Assembly: GCA_015232395.1 (NCBI GenBank)
Contig: JADFZT010000008.1
Coordinates: 30,099-94,098, forward strand
DNA from: Magnetococcales bacterium
Lineage (GTDB): Bacteria; Pseudomonadota; Magnetococcia; Magnetococcales; JADFZT01
Length of the DNA: 64,000 nt
Direction of reading: 5' to 3'
A program made the position numbers and the translations under genes. Under the pieces are notes generated by a model, which saw only the letters and a list, made by a program, of their open reading frames with translations, did not search any database and had not been told where the DNA came from. Within the stretch, counting starts at the first letter, position 1. Every line of letters begins with the position of its first letter. Of the stretch, positions 45,273 through 54,212 are shown piece by piece.

Positions 45273-47027
45273 ATGAACGAACAACACCCTGATAGCCAAT
45301 CCCCTTTGAGCCCCCAGGAAAAAAAGGCGTGGGAAGGCCCTTTTCCACCCGGCCCCCATCTTTTTGACTGGCTCTCCTCGGCGCTCTTCATCGGCCTTGC
45401 TGTGGTGATCCTGATGACATTCATGGATTACGGCCTCAGTTGGGACGAACCGGAGCAGGTGCGCTATGGCAAGCTGATCCTGGATTTTTTCAGCTCCGGC
45501 TTCTCAGACCGGGGGGCGATTGAGGTGTGGCCAAACCTGAGCCTGCGGGGGGGGCTGTTTGATACCCCAGTGCAGTTTCTGGCAAGCCTCTCCTCCTGGG
45601 GGGATTTTGGCGTCCGCCGCCTGGCCATTCCCCTGACGGGTTTCGTGGGCATCGTCGGCTGCTGGCGGATGGCCCGGCTGGTGGGGGGGGCACAGGCGGC
45701 TTTTTGGGCGGCGCTGTTTTTAATCCTCACCCCCTCCTATTATGGCCACATGTTCATCAACTCCAGCGACATCCCCTATGCCGCTGCCATGATCTGGGCC
45801 TTATACTATCTCAGCCGCCTGTTGGCCGCCCTACCCCACATCCCCACCCACCTCTCAGTCAAGTTTGGCCTCACCCTGGGAGCCGCCCTCGGAGTAAGAA
45901 TCGGCGGGGTGCTGGTGATCGGCTATAGTGGCCTGCTGGGGCTTTTTTACCTGGGCCGCTGGCTCCAAAACCGCCTCCCCCGCCGGGAAATCATCAAACG
46001 TACCCGGCATCTCGCCCTTCATCTATTGCTGAGTTTCACCATCGCCTATCTGGTGATGATCGCCTTTTGGCCCAAGGCCCTCCTCGATCCCCTCCGGGTG
46101 CCCCTGGAGACCATTCTCTTCATGTCCCGCTTTCCCTGGCCTGGAGATGTGCTGTTCAACGGTCGGTTTACCCCCTCCGGGGAACTCCCCTGGAACTATC
46201 TGCCCCTCTATTTCAGCATAAAGTTGCCGGAATGCCTCCTCTTTTTTCTGGGCTTGGCGATTCCCATCTCCTGGGGCCGGATTCAACAGGCGCGTCTGAC
46301 GGGCTCAGGGGAGCACATTCTGGCCTTTTCCCTCCTCTGGATGGCTATCACCATCCCCCTGGCCTATGTGCTCATCGCCCGCCCGGTGCTCTACGACGGC
46401 CTGCGCCATTTTATCTTCCTCATGCCCCCCATGGCGGTGCTGGCCGGAGTGGCGGTGACCGCCAGCCTGGCTCGGTTGCGTAAGCGAAGTCAGCGGGCGG
46501 GGATCTGGGGAGTGATCCTGCTGGTGATCGCCCTGGCCTCCCTGACCCGGGTGATGGTGGGGCTGCACCCTTATCAATATGTCTATTTCAATACGTTGGT
46601 GGGGGGCGTTCAAGGAGCTTCCGGACGGTTTGAACGGGACTATTGGGCCACGGCTTATCGGGAGGCGGTCATCAAGATGGCGGAACATGCCCGGGAGGAA
46701 GCGCGGGTGAGGGGCATCGACTTTGAAAACCACACCTATCGGGTGACGGTGTGTGGCCCGTTGATTTCGGCGTCTCACTTTCTGCCGGAAAATTTTATTT
46801 CCGAGCCCAGGCTCAACCATTCGGACTATTTTCTGGGCTTTACCCGCTGGAACTGCAACCGCCCCGGCTCCGGCCAGATTGCCACAGCAGTCACCCGGGA
46901 AGGGGCGATTTTGGCGGTGATCAAAAAAATCCCCCAGCGGGCGCTTCAAGATCATGTCGGGAGTACAACCGGAGATCAATCCACCATCACCTCCCTGGAT
47001 CACCCCCCCCCCCCCCCCGCACATTGA
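45273..47027 (+). CDS. Membrane glycosyltransferase, PMT/ArnT-like (GT39/GT83 fold)
   Basis: The 584-residue protein has about ten membrane helices. After the first helix comes YGLSWDEPEQVRYG, whose Asp-Glu pair matches the catalytic DE of polyprenyl-phosphate-sugar transferases. A periplasmic loop and a soluble C-terminal part follow. It probably transfers a sugar from a lipid carrier to a protein or lipid in the periplasm. Its last codons overlap the end of asnB by 41 bases on the opposite strand and read through a run of 16 C, giving HPPPPPAH. The GT2 gene at 49052 could make its lipid-sugar donor. Confidence 0.8.
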   Translation: MNEQHPDSQSPLSPQEKKAWEGPFPPGPHLFDWLSSALFIGLAVVILMTFMDYGLSWDEPEQVRYGKLILDFFSSGFSDRGAIEVWPNLSLRGGLFDTPVQFLASLSSWGDFGVRRLAIPLTGFVGIVGCWRMARLVGGAQAAFWAALFLILTPSYYGHMFINSSDIPYAAAMIWALYYLSRLLAALPHIPTHLSVKFGLTLGAALGVRIGGVLVIGYSGLLGLFYLGRWLQNRLPRREIIKRTRHLALHLLLSFTIAYLVMIAFWPKALLDPLRVPLETILFMSRFPWPGDVLFNGRFTPSGELPWNYLPLYFSIKLPECLLFFLGLAIPISWGRIQQARLTGSGEHILAFSLLWMAITIPLAYVLIARPVLYDGLRHFIFLMPPMAVLAGVAVTASLARLRKRSQRAGIWGVILLVIALASLTRVMVGLHPYQYVYFNTLVGGVQGASGRFERDYWATAYREAVIKMAEHAREEARVRGIDFENHTYRVTVCGPLISASHFLPENFISEPRLNHSDYFLGFTRWNCNRPGSGQIATAVTREGAILAVIKKIPQRALQDHVGSTTGDQSTITSLDHPPPPPAH

Positions 47028-48903
47028 CCCCCCAGCGATAGAGAGCATACAGGCTCCAGAGCTTTTTGCCGTGATCCCTCTTTCCCGCCTGATGATCCCG
47101 CCACAACCCCTCAATCACCTCCCCATGGAACCAGCTCCGGAAGGGGCTCCCCGGATCAAACAGCACCTCAGCCACCCGCTCCCGAAAAAGCCCCCGCAAG
47201 AGCGCTGAAACAGGTAAGGCAAAGCCGTGCTTGGAGCGGTGGACAATCTCTTTTGGCAGATGCTTCAAGGCCATTTTTTTCAGCAACACCTTGGTCTGCA
47301 TGCCCTGCAATTTATCCCCGCCCCCCAGGCGCAACACATACTCCGAAAAATCCCGCCCCAGATAGGGAGAGCGCACCTCCAGGCTGTGAGACATGGCCGC
47401 CCGATCCACTTTGGTGAGAATATCCTCTGGCAGATAAGTCACGCTGAAGAGATAGAGCAGCCGGGAGAGCCGATCCGAATTGTCTCCCACAGCCAACAAT
47501 CGATCCAACGCCTCCCCCACCCCGCCATCTGCCGCCACCGAAAAAACCTCCCGCCGCCAGAGCGGTTTTTGTGTGGATGGCCCAAAGGGGGAGAGCCAGT
47601 AAAAAGGCTGATGATCCACCCCATACCCCCAGCCGTGGGAGAGTTGGCCCAAGCGAAAGCGAAAGCCCATGTAGCCGTCCGAGGGGGGTATGCGGTCCAA
47701 AAGCTTGCGCAATGCCACGCCACTCCTCTGGGGAAACCGCTGCATCCATCCAGCAAAGCGACTCACGGGAAAGTTGGGATAACCGGCAAAAAGCTCATCC
47801 GCCCCATCCCCCCCCAAAGCCACCGTCACTCTGGATTTGGCATGGCGGCAAAGCAACCAGGTAGGCAAAAAGGAAGCATCGGCAAAAGGCGCATCCAACC
47901 CCTGGGAAAACCCCTCCAGCGCCTGCAATAGATCTCCCTCCTCCGGCGCCATCACCTCATGAGCCAACCCCAAGTGTTGCGCCACCCTACGAGCTGGCCC
48001 CGATTCATCAAATCGCTCCCCGGGCATCTGCACAGTAAAGGCCGATACCGAGCGGGTTTCCCGGGCAGTGAAGGCGGCAATCAGGGAAGAATCCACCCCC
48101 CCGGAGAGAAACACCCCCACCGGCACATCGGCAATCAGACGCTCCCGCACCGATTGGGCCAGCCGCACCTCCAACGCCTCCATCCGCCCCCCCTCGGAGC
48201 CATCCGAAACCACATCCCCCCCCCCAGGCTTGGGTCGCCACCAGGTGCTGCATTTCACCTCGCCATCGTGAAAGGTCAAAAGCGTTCCGGGAGGCAATTT
48301 TTTGATCCCACCCAATCCAGTTCCCTCCCCGGGGAGATATTCCATCGCCAAAAAGAGCGCCACTGCTTCCTGGTCGAAATCGCTCCCGGCGAGCAGAGGA
48401 TGGCGCAGCAGGGATTTTATTTCGGAAGCAAACAGCAGCACCCCCTCCCTGAGCGCATAAAAGAGGGGCTTTTCCCCAAATCGATCCCGAGCCAGATAGA
48501 GGGGGCCGTTATGTTCGGCACGAAAGGCAAAGGCAAACATGCCGTCGATGGTTTGGAGGGTGTTGTGTACTCCATTTCCCTTGAGAAGCTGAAAAAGCAC
48601 TTCGGTATCGGATTGATCCTGAAGAACGATCCCCTGCTCCCGGAGGGTTTTGGCCTGGGCTTGATAGCCGTAGATCTCGCCGTTATAAACCAGCGCCGCG
48701 CCACTCCCCTCATCCACCCGGGGTTGCCGCCCACCCCGGGGATCGATCACCATCAGGCGCACCTGACCCAGGGCCAAGTTTTCATCCCGCCACACCCCCT
48801 CGCCATCCGGCCCCCGATGGCGGATGGGTTGGAGCATTTTTGTCAGCCGCTCCCGGGTTTCATCCGCCCCCCCGGGAGCCGAAAATCCCACAATCCCGCA
48901 CAT
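46987..48903 (-). CDS. asnB: Asparagine synthase (glutamine-hydrolysing)
   Basis: The 638-residue protein starts MCGIVGFS, where Cys2 is the glutaminase nucleophile; RHRGPDGEGVW and YNGEIYGY follow. The synthetase half has PVGVFLSGGVDSSLIAAF (PP-loop), GGDGADELFAGYP and YLPEDILTKVDRAAM. It makes asparagine or amidates a related substrate; AsnB homologues within glycan clusters often act on cell-surface or exopolysaccharide products. The C-terminus carries RGGGGGDPGR encoded by the G16 run shared with the convergent gene. It is divergent from the GT2 gene. Confidence 0.93.
   Translation of the reverse strand: MCGIVGFSAPGGADETRERLTKMLQPIRHRGPDGEGVWRDENLALGQVRLMVIDPRGGRQPRVDEGSGAALVYNGEIYGYQAQAKTLREQGIVLQDQSDTEVLFQLLKGNGVHNTLQTIDGMFAFAFRAEHNGPLYLARDRFGEKPLFYALREGVLLFASEIKSLLRHPLLAGSDFDQEAVALFLAMEYLPGEGTGLGGIKKLPPGTLLTFHDGEVKCSTWWRPKPGGGDVVSDGSEGGRMEALEVRLAQSVRERLIADVPVGVFLSGGVDSSLIAAFTARETRSVSAFTVQMPGERFDESGPARRVAQHLGLAHEVMAPEEGDLLQALEGFSQGLDAPFADASFLPTWLLCRHAKSRVTVALGGDGADELFAGYPNFPVSRFAGWMQRFPQRSGVALRKLLDRIPPSDGYMGFRFRLGQLSHGWGYGVDHQPFYWLSPFGPSTQKPLWRREVFSVAADGGVGEALDRLLAVGDNSDRLSRLLYLFSVTYLPEDILTKVDRAAMSHSLEVRSPYLGRDFSEYVLRLGGGDKLQGMQTKVLLKKMALKHLPKEIVHRSKHGFALPVSALLRGLFRERVAEVLFDPGSPFRSWFHGEVIEGLWRDHQAGKRDHGKKLWSLYALYRWGVNVRGGGGGDPGR
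47003..47018. repeat. Homopolymer of 16 C within two overlapping gene ends
   Basis: Sixteen C residues occur in a row. The run encodes prolines at the end of the plus-strand glycosyltransferase and glycines at the end of minus-strand asnB. Runs of this length are prone to slippage during replication and to sequencing error, so the exact C-termini of both proteins should be treated with caution. Confidence 0.95.
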
Positions 48904-49051
48904 ACCCTCAGCCTCACTTTTTTCCCGGAAGCCCCACCACCCGGATGGGAGCCCCCTTCACATTCCAAACCCCTTCCGGCCATCCGGTTTACCCCACCCC
49001 AGGGGAACGGTATCATGGGTCAGCTTAAACCGCCTCCTGGAAAGGCCCCCC

Positions 49052-50020
49052 ATGGATTTTTCGGTATTGGTTCCCATCCACAACGAAGAGGCCACCATCG
49101 CCCCCCTCTATGGCGAAATCATGCCGGTGATGGAAGCCCTGGGGGGAGAATTCGAGCTGATTTTGGTAAATGACGGCAGTCTTGACCAAAGCCCCGAAAA
49201 GCTCGACCAGCTTGCACTCTCCGACCCCCGGGTCAAGGTGATTCATTTTCGCCGCAACCACGGCCAGACCGCCGCCCTTATGGCCGCCATCGATCATGCC
49301 CGGGGGGAGATATTGATTCCCATGGATGGGGATTTGCAAAACGATGCCCGGGACATCCCCCGCCTGATCCAAAAGCTGGCAGAGGGGTATGACGTGGTTT
49401 CGGGCTGGCGCAAGGAGCGGCAGGATGGCCTGATCAAGCGTCGCCTGCCTTCACGCCTGGCCAACCGCCTGATCTCGAAGATTTCCGGGGTGACTCTCCA
49501 CGACTATGGCTGCACCTTGAAGGCCTATCGCCGGGGGGTATTGGAAAATGTCCGGCTTTATGGCGAGATGCACCGTTTCATTCCCCTCTATGCCGCTTGG
49601 GAGGGGGCAAAAATCACCGAAATACCGGTCAACCACCGCCCCCGCCGCTCGGGGCACTCCAACTATGGCATGGATCGGGTTTTAAGGGTGATCCTCGATC
49701 TAATCCTCATCCGCTTTATGGAGAGCGCTTTTGACCGACCCATGCAGTTTTTCGGCAAGCTGGGGTTTGCGAGTTTGGGGCTGTCATTTTTGGCAGGGGT
49801 CTGGGCATTGATTCTGAAATGGTTCGGCACCTCATTCATCCTGACCCCGCTCCCCTTGCTGACGGTATTTCTGGCGCTCTCGGGGGTGCTGTTCGTGCTG
49901 TTGGGGTTGATTGCGGAGTTGCAGATGCGAATCTATTTCGAAAGCCAGGGCAAACGCGCCTACGCCATCCGGGAAATGAAAAATCTGAACCCCGAAGAGA
50001 CGCCCCCAAAAACCGGATAG
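49052..50020 (+). CDS. GT2 glycosyltransferase, polyprenyl-phosphate-sugar type (DPM1/ArnC-like)
   Basis: The 322-residue protein has a GT-A domain: SVLVPIHNEEATIAPL, LILVNDGSLDQS, and MDGDLQNDARDIP with the DxD metal site. Two C-terminal helices (about 235-300) anchor it in the membrane. This layout is that of undecaprenyl-phosphate sugar transferases such as ArnC. ATG 49052 follows GGAAAGG. The PMT-like transferase at 45273 is its natural partner, making a lipid-sugar donor and then using it. Confidence 0.92.
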   Translation: MDFSVLVPIHNEEATIAPLYGEIMPVMEALGGEFELILVNDGSLDQSPEKLDQLALSDPRVKVIHFRRNHGQTAALMAAIDHARGEILIPMDGDLQNDARDIPRLIQKLAEGYDVVSGWRKERQDGLIKRRLPSRLANRLISKISGVTLHDYGCTLKAYRRGVLENVRLYGEMHRFIPLYAAWEGAKITEIPVNHRPRRSGHSNYGMDRVLRVILDLILIRFMESAFDRPMQFFGKLGFASLGLSFLAGVWALILKWFGTSFILTPLPLLTVFLALSGVLFVLLGLIAELQMRIYFESQGKRAYAIREMKNLNPEETPPKTG

Positions 50021-50035
50021 AAGCTCGGGGTTAGG

Positions 50036-52078
50036 CTACCTGCGCCCAAACATTTTTTCCAAGTCGTTTTTGCTGAGGGTTACGTAGGTGGGGCGACCGT
50101 GGCTGCATTGGCCGGAGCGGGGGGTGGATTCGATCTGTCTGAGGAGGGCGTTCATCTCCTCCACGTTGAGCTTGCGGCCGCTCCGGACTGAGCCGTGGCA
50201 GGCCATGCGGGCGATGATTTCGTCGCGTTTTTCCTTGAGCGCCGATTCCCCGCCATATTTTTCCAGCTCCTCCACCAAATCCAGCACCAACCCCCTCGCC
50301 TCGGATGTCGCCAACGGAGCCGGAAGCTCTCTCACCGCAAAGGCGTTCGGGCCGAAAGACTCCACCACCACCCCGAGGTTTTTCAGCGGATCCAGCTGGG
50401 CTTCCACCTGGGAGGCCTCCTTGGGAGACAACTCCAACACCTCCGGAATCAACAACAGCTGCCCCTGCACCCCCTCCCGATCAAAAGAGGCCTTCAACCC
50501 CTCCATCACAATCCGCTCATGGGCGGCATGTTGATCCACCAACACCACCCCCTCCCGGGTTTGGGCCAAAATATAGGTGTCGTGAATCTGCGCCAAAGCC
50601 CTGCCCAGCGGCCCCTCCACCACCTGCTCCAGAGGCGGCTCCTGGCAAGCCTCGGTGGGGGCATCCGATCCGCCGTCCAACCCGGCAGAGCCCCCGTCCG
50701 GCAAGACCGGCTCCCGCAGATCCAAACGGTGCTGAAGGGGAGCGCTGCTTTCGGAAATCCGATACTGGCTCTTACCGGTATAACCGGAGCCGTACACTCC
50801 ACTTCGCAGACCCGAATCCCGGGGACGGGGAGAGGATCGATCCCACTCCACCGGCTGGGAGGCGGCTGGGGGGAGGTTGGCAATAATCTCTTCGCCTGGA
50901 TCAGCCAGGGGATCGTCGTGGTCGTTTTTGGGAAAAGGAGGGGCTGGCGGGGGAGCCTTTTCAACCGGGGCACCCACCCCCGGATCAGCTGGATCCCAAC
51001 CCGGCATGGTCTCCCCAGCCACAGGGGGTGGCGTCTCGATAAATTCACTCCCCAAAGAAGCCAGCGCCTGACTCAAGGTGCGGCGGATGGTGGAGTGGAT
51101 AAAATTTTGCTGGCTAAAACGCACCTCCCGCTTGGCCGGGTGAACGTTGACATCCACCTGATCCGCTGGAAGATCGATAAACAGCGCCACCACCGGATAG
51201 CGATCCCTGGGCATCACCTGGCGATAGCTCTCCCGCACCGCATGGTTGACGGTCTGATCCTTGATCCAGCGGCCATTGACGAACAGGTGCATGCCGGAGC
51301 CATTTTTGCGGTGGAGGTTGGGCAGCCCAATCCAGCCCCGAATCGTCACCTGCTCCTGAACCCCATTCACCTCCAGGCAGTTGTCGGCAAAATCCCCCCC
51401 CAGCACCGTCGCAAGCCTTTGGGCCAGGTGATTGTCGCTCCCTCCCCCCCGCACATTCACCACCTCCCGCTCATCCACATAGAGCCGAAACGCCACCTCC
51501 GGACGACTGAGCACCATGTGATGCACCAGGTCCGATACATGGTTGGTTTCGGTGCGATCCGCCCGCATGAATTTCAGGCGGGCCGGGGTGTTGAAAAAGA
51601 GATTGCGAATGGTAATGCGGGTGCCCACCGGCATCACCACCCGCTCTTCACTGATCTCCTTGCCCCCCTTCAGGCTCAAGCGCACCCCGTCGGGCTCCTC
51701 GGCAATGCGGCTCTCCAGCTCCATGTGGGCGATGGAAGCGATGGCGGGCAGCGCCTCCCCCCGAAAGCCCAAAGTGGAAATATTAAAAAGATCCTCCGCC
51801 GTGGCAATCTTGGAGGTGGCGTGGCGGGTGAGGGAGAGTCGGGCTTGCTCGGCATTCATGCCGCAGCCATCGTCGCTGATGCGGATCAATCGCTTCCCCC
51901 CCCGCTCGATGCGGATTTCAACACTCCCCGCCCCCGCATCCAGGCTGTTTTCCAACAGCTCCTTCACCACCGAAGCAGGCCGCTCCACCACCTCCCCGGC
52001 GGCAATTTTGTTGGCCAGAGCGTCGGGCAGCACCCGGATTTCCCGTTTGGTGGCCGAGGTTGGCGGGGCTTGGTTCAT
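50036..52078 (-). CDS. mutL: DNA mismatch repair protein MutL
   Basis: The 680-residue protein has the GHKL N-terminal ATPase (IAAGEVVERPASVVKELLENSLDAG, DDGCGM, RHATSKI, GFRGEAL) and a proline-rich linker (about 340-490). Its C-terminal endonuclease-type domain carries DQHAAHERIVME, the metal-binding motif, and ACHGSVRSG, with CSHGRPTYV and FGRR at the end. It is therefore an endonuclease-proficient MutL, unlike the Escherichia coli type. It lies 34 bases after the endonuclease III-like gene on the same strand, in a DNA-repair operon. Confidence 0.95.
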   Translation of the reverse strand: MNQAPPTSATKREIRVLPDALANKIAAGEVVERPASVVKELLENSLDAGAGSVEIRIERGGKRLIRISDDGCGMNAEQARLSLTRHATSKIATAEDLFNISTLGFRGEALPAIASIAHMELESRIAEEPDGVRLSLKGGKEISEERVVMPVGTRITIRNLFFNTPARLKFMRADRTETNHVSDLVHHMVLSRPEVAFRLYVDEREVVNVRGGGSDNHLAQRLATVLGGDFADNCLEVNGVQEQVTIRGWIGLPNLHRKNGSGMHLFVNGRWIKDQTVNHAVRESYRQVMPRDRYPVVALFIDLPADQVDVNVHPAKREVRFSQQNFIHSTIRRTLSQALASLGSEFIETPPPVAGETMPGWDPADPGVGAPVEKAPPPAPPFPKNDHDDPLADPGEEIIANLPPAASQPVEWDRSSPRPRDSGLRSGVYGSGYTGKSQYRISESSAPLQHRLDLREPVLPDGGSAGLDGGSDAPTEACQEPPLEQVVEGPLGRALAQIHDTYILAQTREGVVLVDQHAAHERIVMEGLKASFDREGVQGQLLLIPEVLELSPKEASQVEAQLDPLKNLGVVVESFGPNAFAVRELPAPLATSEARGLVLDLVEELEKYGGESALKEKRDEIIARMACHGSVRSGRKLNVEEMNALLRQIESTPRSGQCSHGRPTYVTLSKNDLEKMFGRR

Positions 52079-52112
52079 GGGAGCATCTCCAGGATGTTTG
52101 ATAAGGAACCGT

Positions 52113-52811
52113 TCATGAAGGGGAAGGCTCCTGCTTCCGGGGATAGGGACAGCTGGTGATGGGGCATCCGCTACAGAGGGGTTTGGCCCGGCAGTGCTCC
52201 TTACCGAGACGCACGATCAAGGCGTGAAATTCGTTCAGCATCCCCACATCCACCGGAAATCGCTCCTCCACCCACCCTCGTAGAATCTCATAAGGGGCCT
52301 CTGCCTGCTCCACCCACCCCAAGCGGCCAAATATCCGCCGGGTATAGGCATCCACCAAAAAAAGAGGCCGCCCGGCAGCATACAGCAAAATCGAATCAGC
52401 GGTTTCCGGACCCACCCCATAAACCCCGAGCAACTCCTCCCGCAAGGCCCCGGTCTCCACTCTGAAAAGCCGGGAGAGATCATCCCCATAGCCTGCCAAA
52501 AACCCACACAGCGCCTTTAAGCGTTTGGTCTTCAAACGAAAATAGCCCGCAGACCGGATCAATTCCCAAAGAACCTCCTCCGGCAGATCCCGAATGGCCT
52601 CCGGGGAAAGATATCCGGCTCTCTCCAGCTGCGCCACTCCCCGGGAAGCCCCGGTCCAGGCGGTATTCTGCACCAAAATCGCCCCGACCATCATCTCGAA
52701 GGGGGATTTGGCCGGCCACCAGTTTTGGGGGCCATAAGCCGTCAGCAAAGGGGTGTAGAGCCTCTCCAGCAACGCGGCATCGTCCCGAAGAGCGACCACT
52801 GGATTATTCAA
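52113..52811 (-). CDS. HhH-GPD DNA glycosylase, endonuclease III relative
   Basis: The 232-residue protein has the helix-hairpin-helix GVYGVGPETADSILLYA, the catalytic Asp in LVDAYTRRIFGRLG, and a cysteine group HCRAKPLCSGCPITSC (C-x5-C-x2-C-x4-C) for an iron-sulfur cluster. The Lys of classical Nth (GRKTA) is replaced (GPETA), so it should lack lyase activity and resembles the subfamily that removes alkylated bases. It starts inside the end of the cupin gene (8-base overlap) and precedes mutL. Confidence 0.85.
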   Translation of the reverse strand: MNNPVVALRDDAALLERLYTPLLTAYGPQNWWPAKSPFEMMVGAILVQNTAWTGASRGVAQLERAGYLSPEAIRDLPEEVLWELIRSAGYFRLKTKRLKALCGFLAGYGDDLSRLFRVETGALREELLGVYGVGPETADSILLYAAGRPLFLVDAYTRRIFGRLGWVEQAEAPYEILRGWVEERFPVDVGMLNEFHALIVRLGKEHCRAKPLCSGCPITSCPYPRKQEPSPS

Positions 52812-53079
52812 AAATATAGTGCTTGCGAACCGGCTGGATAATCTCCCAGGTGCAGGACATCCCGGCAGGAAAGGTGACCAGATCCCCCTGGCCCATCTTC
52901 ACCGGCTCTCCCCCATCCGGAGTTACCACCACCTCCCCTTCCAAAAAAAAGCACGTTTCCTTCGCATCATAGCTCCAGGGAAAGGTGGAGGCCTCTTTGC
53001 TCCAGATGGACCAGCTCTCAACCCCTTGCTCCTCCAGCTCTTTCGGATCCGGATTGCGTATCAATGTGATCCCACTCAT
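52804..53079 (-). CDS. Small cupin-fold protein (DUF861/Cupin_3 type)
   Basis: The 91-residue protein is a single cupin with FFLEGEVVVTPDGGEPVKMGQGDLVTFPAGMSCTWEI, the beta-barrel pattern of the Cupin_3 family. The metal-binding histidines of many cupins are not obvious. ATG at 53079 with GGAGGT eight bases upstream is preferred to an earlier GTG. It overlaps the glycosylase gene, so it is the first gene of the repair operon. Function unknown. Confidence 0.8.
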   Translation of the reverse strand: MSGITLIRNPDPKELEEQGVESWSIWSKEASTFPWSYDAKETCFFLEGEVVVTPDGGEPVKMGQGDLVTFPAGMSCTWEIIQPVRKHYIFE

Positions 53080-53203
53080 CTTCACTCACCTCCACACATC
53101 AACGGTGATTGGTAAAAAAATCGACTATAAGGCAACTGATTATGGCAGGCTCGGCGGGTGGGGCCAACGGATGGGAACAAACTTGGGGATCAGCCCCTGA
53201 AAA

Positions 53204-54097
53204 TCACTCCGGGGAGAGAATAATGGAGTCCAAAATTTTCCGGCCCAGGGTGTGATCATCTGCTGTGGTCTGATTAACCACCAGCACATCCCACATGCTC
53301 CCTTCCCAAACCATCATCATCCCATCCACCGCTGCGGATTTCAGCACCTCCCGGCGCTTGTTTTCGGAGCGGATGCGACCGGAAAAAACCATTTTTTTCA
53401 CCCCACCCTCCTCCCGCTCCCCTTGTTTCAAATCGATAATGGTGTGCGCCCCGCCTCCCACGAAGCGGCGCAAAAACAGCTTGGTCTCTTTAAAGTTTTT
53501 CGAAAAATCATACGACCAGGTGGTCGTTACCGCCGACATACCGGCTGAAACCGTGGTCTGTCGGGTTTTCATATGCCCATAGGAAACATACACCTTCACC
53601 GGCTTGAATTCACTCTCCAGATAATCCTCATCCAACGTAGGCGCCATCATGCCGGGAGTGGATGCGGACCGTAGCGCCTGGGCATAGGGAGAGAGCTTGG
53701 TTTGGACCATCCGGCCCGGCACTTTCAGCTTGAGATGATCATCTGGGGAAAACCACTGCAAGGGGGGAATTTTAATCTGTTTTTTTCGGGGAGAGGTGCT
53801 TTCGTTTTCAACTTCCTGGTGCAGGCTTCGCAACACATCTTTATAGTAGGGATATCCCCCAGCCAAAATCGCCACCACCACTATCGGCCAGATCGAAACG
53901 TTGGAACCCTTGGAACTCTTGGCTGCCCGCCCTCCCCGGGAAGGAAGCTCGGAGCCAACGCCAGCCCCTATCCCCTCCTCCCGGGGAGGGCGATATTTTT
54001 TGTAGATGATCCCGCACCTGGGACACTCCAGCGGGGAAACCAACTCATTGGCTGTTCGTTCATAATCACACTTGGGACACACCGTTGCCATCGCCAT
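53204..54097 (-). CDS. Zinc-ribbon membrane-anchored protein of unknown function
   Basis: The 297-residue protein begins with a double CxxC ribbon (CPKCDYERT, CPRCGIIYKKY). A Gly-rich spacer follows, then one helix (IWPIVVVAILAGGYPYY at about residues 68-85) and a 200-residue extracytoplasmic region with no known domain. GGGGGGA before the ATG supports the start. Such ribbon-plus-helix proteins are common in metal or stress-related membrane complexes, but nothing specific can be said. Confidence 0.65.
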   Translation of the reverse strand: MAMATVCPKCDYERTANELVSPLECPRCGIIYKKYRPPREEGIGAGVGSELPSRGGRAAKSSKGSNVSIWPIVVVAILAGGYPYYKDVLRSLHQEVENESTSPRKKQIKIPPLQWFSPDDHLKLKVPGRMVQTKLSPYAQALRSASTPGMMAPTLDEDYLESEFKPVKVYVSYGHMKTRQTTVSAGMSAVTTTWSYDFSKNFKETKLFLRRFVGGGAHTIIDLKQGEREEGGVKKMVFSGRIRSENKRREVLKSAAVDGMMMVWEGSMWDVLVVNQTTADDHTLGRKILDSIILSPE

Positions 54098-54212
54098 TCC
54101 CCCCTTGAAAAAAGCGTTTCAACCGGACGTTCCTTTGGCTGATGTGTAACTTCCACACTCTCCCACCAAACGGATCCTGGCATGACAGCCGCCAAACCAC
54201 CCCCCTGCCAGC

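Noticed and set aside
47959..49173. 404-codon plus-strand frame opposite asnB
   Set aside because: It is His/Pro-rich and overlaps both asnB and the start of the GT2 gene, which have strong family motifs.
50195..52159. 654-codon plus-strand frame opposite mutL
   Set aside because: It covers mutL exactly and has no recognisable domain; a shadow frame.
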